From contig CM074809.1 of the NCBI GenBank assembly GCA_037447605.1, forward strand, positions 2,880,158-2,944,157: 64,000 nucleotides of DNA, read 5' to 3'. Origin of the DNA: Zygnema circumcarinatum. Lineage: Eukaryota > Streptophyta > Zygnematophyceae > Zygnematales > Zygnemataceae. Below, one piece after another: positions 1-9,517 of this stretch. Position 1 is the stretch's first letter. Each line of letters opens with the position of its first letter. Below the pieces are notes generated by a model, which worked only from the letters and a program-made list of their open reading frames with translations, ran no database searches and was not told where the DNA came from. The position numbers and the translations under genes were made by a program.

Positions 1-1069
1 ACTATACAACAAGTACCTGGGCCAGGCGCTCCTCCCTGCGTGCAATCTTCCGCTCACGAGTTGCCTTGTTCTTGGCTCGGCGGGCCTCAAACTGATCAGA
101 CAGGGTCTTCTCACGAGCCTTTTCTGCTTTAGACTTGTGAATGCTCTCCATCAGCACTCTCTTGTTCTTGAAGACATTACCCTTCACCTTCATGTACATG
201 TCGTGGTACATGTGCTTGTCAACCTTCTTCGCATCGCGATACTTCCTCAGCAATCGACGCAGGACCCGCAGGCGCCTCAGCCACAGCACCTTGGTTGGGA
301 GCCGGGCCTCTCGTGTACCTCGCCTTTTACCTGCAGTCCACGAGGACAGATTCCAGGTAAGAAGACCGCCGACTACAGCATAAACAAGATAAAGACCTAG
401 GTTGCCATACCCTTCCACGTCCGCCAGACACTATTTTCCTCGGAGAAAATGGATAAATGATCACTCGCAATGCCTTTGCAGGAACAGCCACAAACATGTT
501 GCTAAAGAAGAAGATAGATACCGTAGCCAGAATGACGGCCCTTCCTCTTGGCCTCTAGAGCCCGCCTCGCACGGTCGCGGGAGTGAATCTTCTGTGGCTT
601 CCGAATGACGAAGCCGTCCTTCACCAGCTTCCGAATGTTCTGCCCTGTAGCTCACAGTAGGGAAGCAACTAGGGTTAAGCGTCTTATACAATCTTGTCCA
701 GATAAAGCACATAGAATCCTTACAAAAGGAAACACGGAAATCATCTTCCTGGTTTGCAACAATTTAACCTGCAGACTGCAACAACAGAGCGTCAAACTCC
801 TGCAGGAAAACAACCAGCCTTGGAAATTTTACGTCGGTACTTATCACTCCATGTTCTCCATGCTGCAGCGAGTGCCACCCTAATCCCACCCTTCCAGCAA
901 ACCAAACCCTAAAAAACTCCACAAGCACAAGGTGCCCCGTCCTTGATGATTCCTTACGTGAATTGGCCATGGAGATTTCGTTGACCTCATTGGGATCCAG
1001 CCACACCTTCCGCTCGCCACACTTCAACACACTCGCGGCAAGCCGCTTCTGCAGCTTGAGCGACACCAT
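1..1069 (-). CDS. RPL19: 60S ribosomal protein L19 (eL19), 3' end outside the window
   Basis: A structural protein of the large cytosolic ribosomal subunit. Three exons are readable: 1069-958, 644-522 and 330 to about 17. They join in frame at GT..AG borders (exon 1 is phase 1, giving the arginine of the NSRQNIRK motif; exon 2 ends phase 1). The start is the ATG at 1069, giving [18 protein letters not shown], the invariant eL19 N-terminus. [40 protein letters not shown] and a basic C-terminal helix (REERLAQ) follow, as expected for this family. The reading frame stays open to about base 4, but AG|GTACTT near 16-17 looks like a donor, so a further exon probably lies outside the window. Intron 1 holds an AAACCCTAA telo-box (904-912). 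The gene is head to head with SmD3, about 250 bp between the two ATGs. Confidence 0.95.
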
Positions 1070-1319
1070 GGCGCCTGCCTCCGCACGACGAGGGAGAGAG
1101 AGAACCCCGCCTTTCTCCCTTCCCCCTTTTATACGCTCCGCTTCGCCTACCTCGCCGCGCCGCGCGTAGGGTTAAGCGCCGCCTCCCGTCGCGTTCACTC
1201 CTCCCCAGCGCAGCGGAGGGTGTTTACTGCAGGCGGAAAGCTGGGGGCGCTGTGAGGGTAAGGCTGGCGGTCAGAAGGTAAGGGGAGGAGGGCTTGGAAG
1301 GGTTGCATAGCACTTCGTC
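1070..1319. promoter_or_regulatory. Shared bidirectional promoter of RPL19 and SmD3
   Basis: Only 250 bp separate the two divergent start codons, so both 5' UTRs and promoters must fit here. The segment is GC-rich with CT/GA-rich stretches. It has TAGGGTTA at 1167-1174, the reverse of the AACCCTA telo-box that recurs in promoters of plant ribosomal-protein genes. I see no convincing TATA box, in keeping with a housekeeping promoter. Co-regulation is an inference. Confidence 0.6.
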
Positions 1320-2466
1320 ATGAGCAAGAGTTTGGGAATTCCTGTGAAGCTCTTGCACGAGGCGGAGGGGCACACGGTGACAGTGGAGCTGAAGTCAGGG
1401 GAGGTTTACCGTGGGAACCTTGTGGAGTGCGAGGATAACTGGAACTGCCAGCTGGAGAACATCACAGCCACAGCAAAGGTGGGAAATTTGAGGGTGTGAA
1501 ACTTTTGGCAAATCTCAGTTGGAGCCATCTCCAATATGAAAGATTTTGAGAAGCTTTCGAGCAAGACGTCGTCGTGAAGTATTTCTAGAAAGGAATATGT
1601 GTGATTTTCGTTCATCCTACTTCTCCTTATTGGATGGATGGCAGGATGGGCGAGTTTCTCAATTGGAACATGTCTTCATTCGAGGCAGCAAAGTCAGGTG
1701 AATTTATGCGATTTAGGACCTGCGTCCTGGCTGGAAGCATGTATGCGGCTCTAGCAGTGACTTTTGATGTTTTGCTTATGTAAAGGATCGATCTGCCTGT
1801 TGCAGGTTTATGATTATTCCGGACATGCTCACAAACGCTCCTATGTTTAGGCGGTTACAGGAAAGGATTAGGGTATGCTCACTCTCTTCGGTCCCCTCTC
1901 TTTACCTTCCAAAGAGCAGATTTTGTTTGAGCTGCTGCAGGGTCCTCGAATGTTTGACTAGTTGTCCCCCTTACTAAGGTTTGCCATTGTTTGGTGGAAG
2001 TCCTAACAGTGTTCGGTATTTGAACTAAGAATTGTGCTAGGTTTGTTTCTCAAATTGTTTCTGGAACGGCCTAATGCCACTAACAAGGCAATAACTTTCA
2101 GAAATCTTTGTCTCGATGCAGGGCAAGGGGTCGTCAAATTTGGGTGTTGGTCGGGGCCGGGCTGTTGCCATGCGCGCACAGGTGAGCGTTACTGCTAGTT
2201 TGTGACTTGACTTTTCAATCTGAAGAGTTGAACATGATCTTCTTGCAGCCTCGCTGCAGTTCCTTTGGCAGCTGCACGATTCACGTTCAGTCCTTCGTTG
2301 TATCAGGTATGGAATATAAGCGTAGACTGCATGAAGGTACAGAACAGTTTGTAGATTGTCTAACAAAGTTGTTCATTTTGAAATGGAACAGGCACGATCA
2401 GCTGCTCGAGGAGCCGCTCTCGGTGCTCCAGGAGGTCGGGGAGGGGGAGTACCTCCCAGGCGTTAG
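1320..2466 (+). CDS. SmD3: Small nuclear ribonucleoprotein Sm-D3
   Basis: A core Sm-ring subunit of the U1, U2, U4 and U5 snRNPs. Five exons join in frame: 1320-1478, 1645-1697, 1806-1872, 2122-2181 and 2392-2466 (TAG stop). The product begins [20 protein letters not shown] and carries Sm motif 1 ([20 protein letters not shown]) and Sm motif 2 ([17 protein letters not shown]). The C-terminal tail has dispersed Arg/Gly residues ([20 protein letters not shown]) and ends [11 protein letters not shown]; such RG tails are dimethylated and bind SMN/Tudor proteins in this family. The length, about 137 residues, matches known SmD3 proteins. All introns begin GT and end AG. I see nothing abnormal. Confidence 0.96.
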
Positions 2467-4615
2467 GAGATATCTCCTTCAAATTTCATTTTCGTCAAAA
2501 CCGTATCAATTTTAAAATCCTTTTGCTACTAGACGAATGAGGTAGAGAAGAGGGTCAGCGCATATAACATAGAAGCCATTGCCATCCAATGGTTGGCAAC
2601 TGATCGCGAGAAACCCAACTCCCAACTGAGACTCCCAACTGATCGAAAGAGATTACGCAGTTCTTAATGAAGTTCTTCCGTAGAGAGGCATGGCAGGTGT
2701 TCTTAACGATGCGGCCAGCCAACTTTTCATCAGTTCTATATTTGCCCATTGGTCACGGCGCTCGCTTCGCTCACTTTGACGGCCACTTTACCTGAAGCTC
2801 TCTAAGGATCCAGATGATGTATACCCCAATTTTGCCATCATTCTGACTGACACTAGTATTTTTTTGTACTTCAGCAACTGTAGAGAATAGGTCACAGAGG
2901 CGCGATGCACTGTCTCTTTTCGTTTTAGGGCTGTTTGCAGCTCTGCTAATAATGTCGTCTTCCAGGATGCCGTCCATTTTCATGGATGCAAAGCGCAGCT
3001 ATACTCGCAATTTTCTTCACTGTCTCCCCATACAGTCACGAGCCCTAACAGGGACGGCTGTTTGCGGCAGTTGGAAGGTTTAAGCTGTCCGCAAATGCCC
3101 TGAGTCCTTATAGCAGGCAATCATGACTCAAAATTTTCTGGCTAGAATGAAAAGTGACAGGCTTACTATCGCATGTTGTGCCATGCCATCTTATGAGCAA
3201 CTGCTGTTTGATTGCCTGCTGCCCCAAGCAGTGGCAAAGTAGCGGAAAGTGTTGGCCAGAAATGATTTGCAGGGGCGGTTTGCCTGTGGTGTGCTCTTTC
3301 TCAGCTAATGTCTTGGAAGGGGCACTCCCTTGGAATCACAAATTTCTTCTGCAACGAACTAAGGCGCAGGAAAGCTCGCTCCTGGCTGGACATCCTGGCG
3401 AAAATTTTCTTATTAATCTGTACGAGAGCATCGCTTGATAGAGTTAGATGTTTAGGCATGTCTGTTGCTGTCCTTTGAAACCAAAAATCTGAAGTCATCA
3501 TTATAACTTCAGTTAGGAACGTGGGGGAATTCATTGAGGCACTTGGAGCACGAACCTCACATTCATACTGAAAAAGCTCCAAGTGCTGCGGCAAATTCCA
3601 GACAATATATCACAGTATCAAATGTGAAACGTGGACGAGGACGAACGTTTCATTGGACGCCCTTTCAAGAGCGCATGTCCCACTGGCAATCACGTGGCTT
3701 TGTTACGATGCACAATTCCCCAGTTTCTAGTTTCACCTACATTGAATTGCCAGAAGATTGCAAAAGCGTAACCTCAAAAGCATCAATCAATCAATCCAAT
3801 GTGTCGCAATCTGAGCTCCGAACTGAATGCACAGCGAAAGGCGTCTGAGAAAGCGGCCCCGCTTGTGAAGGACAGCATTGAAGCCGCGGCTGAAGCAGGC
3901 GAGGGGGAGAGGCTGGAGATGCCCGAGCTTCGCCATGAGGCAAGCATGGTCATGGCTCAGTGCAGCGTCATCAGCAGCCTCCCATCACATCCTGATCATG
4001 CATCCAACAGAGATGGAAAGCCTGCACTTCTCAGACAAACGGTTTCTATCAGAAAACGTCTACAGCCACAGCAAAGGCTAGTGTCGCAGCCAACATGAAA
4101 GGAACACATGTGGAAACAATCTTAACGTCAGAACTAGACTAAAAACGAACTGAAACATCCAACAATCGTACACAGTTATTACAAACTCCAACAAACCGAG
4201 CAAATGAACATAACAGGAGTTTTCTGATTTTGACTTGTTTCAATCAACCTTCCTATCAAATGCATTCTGAACATCATTGGAGGTGACTTGGCGTGATCCA
4301 AAACTAAATGACACAGTAAGTTGCAGCCACTGGTCCCTGCCTTTCATCTAATTATACACTGCCTAAAAGCTCAGACAACATACACTGATGCTTTCAAAGC
4401 CATATGCTCAGCCCCCCCATTCCGTCATGCACTTGGCCATTTAGAATTTTTAGGGGTTTTAGGGTTTTCATTTGAAACGCCCTATGCACATGATGATAAA
4501 GGAGGCCGACATACCAGTTTTGCTCAGATCGATCGAAGCGATGGATAGTGCAGACGAGCATCATGCATAATCAATTCTGATGCGCAGACCATGGAGGGTT
4601 CGTAAGAGTGCGCCA
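2467..4615. other. Intergenic gap between convergent genes, with one CCAATGG cluster
   Basis: About 2.1 kb between the SmD3 stop and the end of the zinc-finger gene, so it holds two 3' UTRs. Several open frames of 60-100 codons exist on both strands, but none shows a recognisable motif or a splice pattern joining it to another. A short block at 2570-2605 and again near 2750 contains CCATTGCCATCCAATGG and CCCATTGG, related to the dispersed repeat described elsewhere. I see no RNA gene. Confidence 0.5.
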
Positions 4616-7600
4616 TCACTCGAGCAGCTGAGAGACGAGCTGAAGAACCAAGGCGTCCTCGGACTCCTCCAGAAATTTAGGACCGCTCCAAGGATCAGAA
4701 CTCTGGCCTGCATGTGAACCTGTGCTGATAAGACTTCCCCTCTTATGAAACAGGGATGCACTTCGAGGGGGGCAATTCGTGCTGTCCAAGTCAGGAACAA
4801 GGTCCGAGTCGAGGGTCACCTCGGCCTCCCCCACATTGAGATGAGAGACTTGGGATTTCATAGGCTCATCTAAGGCAGCTGGGAACTCAGGTATAGAAGT
4901 GGGGGATTGGTCTCCCTGGGCTACTCCAACAACAGCATTATACCGCGCTACATCGGAGATGAACGTGCTTGCATTATCGACTTCTTCATTGGCTTTACTC
5001 ATTCCACTCTGCCCATCAACGCTACTTTTCTCCACCTTTGTACTGGCCAGCATTTGCAAGGCCACCTCCATATTGCCAGCACTGGCAACCACCACTGCTT
5101 CTACCACTTCCTGCACACGCATCCACTCAATACAAATCCTGAGTACATGCAAAGCGCGTACCCACCCATGCACCCAACCATAGTAGCGAAGGAAGCAGAG
5201 AGGACACTTCGCCTACCTGCTGCACTTCTGCGGCATGAACTGCAGCCTCCATGCTTTTCAGCTCAGCACTGACATCCTGTTCCACACAATATCCGTCCCA
5301 AACATTGAGCACAAAGAAAATGCAGATAAGCGCAGCTTTAAGAAATTCTTTCAAATAATGTTCTCGCTGTTAAGAGACCAGGGCAGCAACCTCACCAGGG
5401 GCACAGGCAGGAGGAGCCCTGCGGGTGGCCCATGGGCTCCGCTGAGCAACCAGGTTAAGCATCGATGCAAATCACCACCATGGAGACACACTGCTGCTAC
5501 AGATTGTTGGTCTGTGAAGCCCAACCTGCAAGCCCATCAGGTCCACGGAGTCAAACCACCCTGTGGCAGTAGGCTGCCAAGGCTTGCATCAGTATACAAT
5601 AGCCTCCCACTTACTCTTGCAACTGACGTGAAAATACAGCAAGCTTGCGATCCCGCAAGGCAGCCACGCATGCGGCACTCCATGGTCGTAGCAATGTCCG
5701 TGCGTCATGTGCTTCTGTGGCTGCTTCTGCAATGGGAGTATCCGCGGCATTTCTGCTGGCAGGAAGGAGAGCAGACGGCGTGAGTTAAGCTCCCGTGCCT
5801 GCCGTTGTCACAGCCACCTTCCCCCTCCTGGCTACTGCTACTTCCTCAACCTCCATAGAATCGCCAGTTTTGATTGTACTCCACTGAGACGATTTTGTCA
5901 CGTTCTTCATCGTCGTTCTGGGTAGTGAAGTTGGAATAGGAAGAGCTAGAATTTTTTTTTTTTTACGTGCAGCCAGGCGACTTTGCTGGGCAACTGAGAA
6001 GAACAATACAAAACTAAGTACCTGTCATTTCGCCTTGCTTGAAGTTCACTGTCGATGCTAGTTGCACGCACTAACAGGTCAGCCATGGTTGTGCTGCCAG
6101 AACGTCCAGGAGGCAAAAGTGGAAAACTTTTTGGCTCCTCCTTTCGTGAAGGTAGAGGAACAAAGTCTGAGGGACTCGGTGGCCTTTGCACTTTTCCCTG
6201 TCGCGCAACAATGAAAAGAGCAAAAGTCAGTGATAGACACCTCTGTATCCTTCACATCGCCTCTCTGGTTTTACTCTCGGTGACTCAACATTACAGACAG
6301 CCGCCCACATACGCTCCAGTGAATGCCAATGGCACTGACAAGTCACGACTTCCTCGTGGTAAAATCGTTCTGACGTTGCCACACCGAAACAAACCCAAAA
6401 CCGAAAAATCCATCCTTCAAGATGGTCCCAGTGGGGAAAAGCCAATTGAAACCGGCATATTACCAACATAGTGGATGCATGTCCTCACTCAAAAGATATG
6501 TGCTTGAGCAGGTCAAAACCCTATGTAATGAAGACACTACTCTTAACAGTAGCAGCACATGCCCCAACTTGCGTAATGCTTTACATAGCAATGCGTTGCC
6601 CACCCCATCGTTGGTAACTAACTGGCTCGATTCCATCAACCAGCTGCCTGCAGTCCATGCATTGCCTATAGTTGATTTGCGGCCAGCGGAGCCAGCAAGA
6701 ACATAGCCAAAGTCCGCCAGACATGGTGGAGCTCGAGGAGCGACCGCTCCATCCATCTCAGCTTCGTCCCTTGCCAATGAATCAGGTGCCCACCGCTGCA
6801 TTTTTTCAGAGTTATGTGTGTCGCACTGAGCTACTGCTGATGACGCACTTCCAGAAAGGGGACGGGATGTTGAATTGCTACGAGTGCTACTGCTAATACT
6901 CCCGGAGCTCGACGATGAAGCGGATGGCCCAGGGTATGTAAGCGAGCGAGGTAAGTTTGAGGACTTGCTGCCTCCTGTGCCAACACTGCCTACAGTCACT
7001 TTGCTATCAAGTTCCTTCTCCTTGTCCTTGTCTTTCTCCTTATCTGTTTTCTTTGGATCCAACTTGCACAGGCTTGAAGGCTTCTTCCCAGGGGCTGCCG
7101 GAGGTGGTGGCGGTGTTGCAGGCTCAGGCAACTTGGCTTTCCGTCGTTTTTTGCTGCAAACATACAACGCAGCCAGTGAGCTCACCTGTTCTTCTCACCA
7201 GTCATGCAGCACCATGTCAAAAGGTGGCAAGCTGTGGCCTCCACCTGTTATCGTTCCGCGCATGGATGGGATGCGACTTCGTAACCTGCAGACCCTCATT
7301 TCCACCCCTGCATCATCTCTCTTACATCTCGGCAGGCAATTCAGCCGCGGAATTGAGTGATCCCTTTCTGTGATTTGGAGGAGAGGGAGACTCACCCTTC
7401 CAGGACATGGCTTGTCGTATTGAGAAGCACGTCCATTTCCCCGGGGACACTGGAATCCAGTCTTGCGCTGCCTGCACGCAGCTTTCAATGAGCTCCATGA
7501 GCTTCTACGTGACTTCAGAGAGCAAAAGAGTGGGAGAGCGAAAGAGAGCAGGAGAAGAAAAGAGATGGAGAGGGCGATCAGGAGTACCAAACTCACTTGT

Positions 7601-7787
7601 CAAGGCGTATACTCTTGAGATACGTTTCCACGCAGTGCTGGTGATAAATAACTGGGGAGGAGCAGCCCTCAAATGTGCAGTTTATAGCATTCAGCTCGTC
7701 CTGCGAGCTGTCGCAAACCTCTCCACAGAAGTCGCATATCCCCTCCAGCTCGTGCAGCGACGGTGCAAATGCAGGAGGCGGCGCCAT
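4616..7787 (-). CDS. Cys-rich zinc-finger protein of a conserved, poorly characterised plant family
   Basis: Exons I can place: 7787 to about 7597, 7471-7396, 7285-7245, 7153 to an uncertain end (about 6850-6570), 6197-6022, a probable 33-nt microexon 5883-5851, 5752-5615, a 46-nt microexon 5441-5396, 5276-5217 and 5110-4616 (stop at 4616-4618). All junctions keep frame except the end of exon 4, which I could not fix. The N-terminus has CDFCGEVC, then INCTFEGCSSPVIYHQHCVE and FQCPRGNGRASQYDKPCPGR, a chain of Cys/His pairs typical of a treble-clef or PHD/RING-like zinc fold. A Lys/Asp/Glu-rich and Ser-rich linker follows. Conserved-looking blocks are GKVQRPPSPSDFVPLP, RTLLRPWSAACVAALRDRKL and a C-terminal helix, VEAVVVASAGNMEVALQMLA, that resembles a UBA/CUE-type segment. 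The start MAPPPAFAPSLHELEG lies just upstream of the first Cys pair. Function unknown; the zinc and UBA-like readings are inferences. Confidence 0.75.
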
Positions 7788-8170
7788 CGCTGCCACCCTC
7801 CCGTCCTCGTCGCCCCTGCAGGCCCCCCCCGCCCCCTTCCAGCGCCCGCCACGACCCGGCCCGACCTTGGAGCGAGCGCGCAAACGGCCCGCCGCGATCC
7901 GTACAGTCATGTTTTCGTACGCATGTACGGACGTGCAGGTCAGCCCCCCACCGGAACATGCGCAGGGCCGCAACGGTGACGGGACTGAACGCACGGAACA
8001 CGGTGGTAGAGAACAGAACAGTGCGGTCCAGGGAGGCAGCCTTCGGCGCGCCGCGGTTGGCGGTGGCCGTCCGTCCGAAGGCGCTGCCCATGTTCCTGCA
8101 TGTGCATGTGCATGTGCATGTACAGTTGATGGCGTGCCATGGTGAGACCAGTGCCAGACACATCTGCTTT
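7788..8170. other. GC-rich 5' flank of the zinc-finger gene with a TGCATG microsatellite
   Basis: This GC-rich stretch contains the promoter and 5' leader of the minus-strand zinc-finger gene. It includes a short (TGCATG)n run at about 8098-8125 and several GTACG-type palindromes. Overlapping open frames on both strands reflect the GC bias and show no known motif. Confidence 0.5.
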
Positions 8171-8178
8171 AGTTATCC

Positions 8179-8619
8179 ATGTTAGTTAACGATGGAATGG
8201 TTTTTGGGGATATTGTGTTGGCCGATCCAACCCGTCGCGATTTATTGTCACGTGCAGCACATCATGAAGGCGTGGCTGCTCGCGATGCGGCCCTTCGCAA
8301 GGAGCGTGCATATGCTCACCGTGATGCAGCCGACGAGTTTGTTCCTATGGCTATTGAGATTTTTGGCTGCCTCGACACCCGTTTGGATACCTTCCTTCGC
8401 CAGTGCGCCCATCGCTCTTTCGAGATGCACGGCCCCGGAAGCCCTCCTCCGGCGATCTTGGCTACCTTTTATCGACAACGTATTTCCGTCGCCCTTCAGC
8501 GTTGCCTCGCTTCTACGCTTCTTCGGCGTGCTGCAGTTGTTGGTGACCGTGTTGGTGGACTTCCGCCGCTCCCTCCTCGCGACGTGCCTCACATCGGTGA
8601 CCTTCGCGGCTGCTTCTAG
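8179..8619 (+). mobile_element. 3' fragment of a LINE-like retroelement ORF
   Basis: An open frame ending at the TAG at 8617-8619. It reads LADPTRRDLLSRAAHHEGVA, an Ala/Arg-rich segment, then FVPMAIEIFGCL, FLRQCAH and ATFYRQRISVALQRC. This pattern (ADPTR.DL..RAA, then VP.A.E.FG.L, then the final FYR.R..VALQR) is what I associate with the extreme C-terminus of plant and algal non-LTR retrotransposon polyproteins, after the reverse transcriptase. No reverse transcriptase domain is present upstream, so the copy is 5'-truncated, as is usual for LINEs. The start codon is arbitrary. The downstream 3' UTR (8620-8780) recurs at three other places in the window. Confidence 0.65.
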
Positions 8620-8785
8620 GGCTGCGTTGTTGTGCCTAGGCGTAGTTTTCCGCTCCTAGCTTCGTTTTATTGTGTTTCGGTCCTTTGTGACCAGTCCTTC
8701 GTGGTTCCACATTTTGCCTTTATCCATGTAAATTTGATGGCCTCGCCATCGCGAGTTCAATGAAAGTTTGCGTTCTCTGTTAAAG
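8620..8785 (+). repeat. Retroelement 3' tail, copy 1
   Basis: Follows the truncated LINE-like ORF. Key landmarks are CGGTCCTTTGTGACCAGTCC, TTCGTGGTTCC, TATCCATGTAAATTTGATGG, CTCGCCATCGCGAGTTCAATG and then GAAAGTTTG. The same series of landmarks, in order, is found at 13020-13205, 42775-42925 and, on the minus strand, 62690-62830. No long poly-A follows. Confidence 0.7.
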
Positions 8786-8914
8786 TACGTTGCTCGCAAT
8801 GACTACGAAACGTGAGTTCGCATCTACCAGACGATATATGATTTTTTTTGCGCGTTCTAGAAGAAACGATGCCAGGTCATGGTTCCAACCATCGAGTTCC
8901 TCCATTGGCTGTGC

Positions 8915-9251
8915 CCAATGGTTGCGACCCATTGGCCGCCCAAGCAAGCAAGCATTGCCCTCCAATGGTTGCGACCCATTGGCCGCCCAAGCAAGCAAGC
9001 ATTGCCCTCCTATGGTTGCGACCCATTGGCCGCCCAAGCAAGCAAGCATTGCCCTCCAATGGTTGCGACCCATTGGCCGCTCAAGCAAACAAGCATTGCC
9101 CTCCAATGGTTGCGACCCATTGGCCGCCCAAGCAAACAAGCATTGCCCTCTAATGGTTGCGACCCATTGGCCGCCCAAGCAAGCAAGCATTGCCCTCCAA
9201 TGGTTGCGACTCATTGGCCAGCCACGCAAGCAAGCATTGCCCTCCAATGGT
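8915..9251. repeat. 47-bp tandem array, about seven copies
   Basis: The unit begins CCAATGGTTGCGACCCATTG and continues with GCCGCCCAAGCAAGCAAGCA and TTGCCCT. Starts fall at 8915, 8962, 9009, 9056, 9103, 9150, 9197 and a partial at 9244, spaced exactly 47 bp with few substitutions. Inside each unit CCAATGG and CCATTGG flank a 7-nt loop, a perfect 7-bp stem. Because 47 is not a multiple of three and the unit is almost stop-free, overlapping open frames appear on both strands; they are not genes. Confidence 0.93.
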
Positions 9252-9517
9252 TGGCGTCTGGCCCTGCGAAGCAGCAACTTTCTCCCTCCCTCCCTCTGGA
9301 ATGGAAGGAAAGGGACGGGACGGCACGGAGTCCAGCCACGGACTGGAGGGCTGCGCAAAAATCTCCTACGTACGTACGTACGAACGGACGGGCAGGGCCG
9401 TGCGCCTAGTCTCAGGCTCTCAGGGGACCAGGGGAGGCAGGGCAGGGCAGGGGGGAAGCTAGAAGACGCGGATACTTGAAGGGAAGGAGGCGTCGCTGCT
9501 TAAACCGACACTCCGCC
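9252..9517. other. 5' flank of the ACR11-like gene with (ACGT)n
   Basis: Promoter and 5' leader of the ACT-domain gene. Contains (TACG)n at about 9367-9383 and a purine-rich GGCAGGGCAGGGCAGGGG stretch near 9437-9455. No coding motif seen. Confidence 0.45.

Noticed and set aside
8790-9479. Repetitive open frames with KQASIALQWLRPIGRPS units on both strands
   Set aside because: They arise from the 47-bp tandem unit, which lacks stops and shifts frame each copy. No conserved start or domain.
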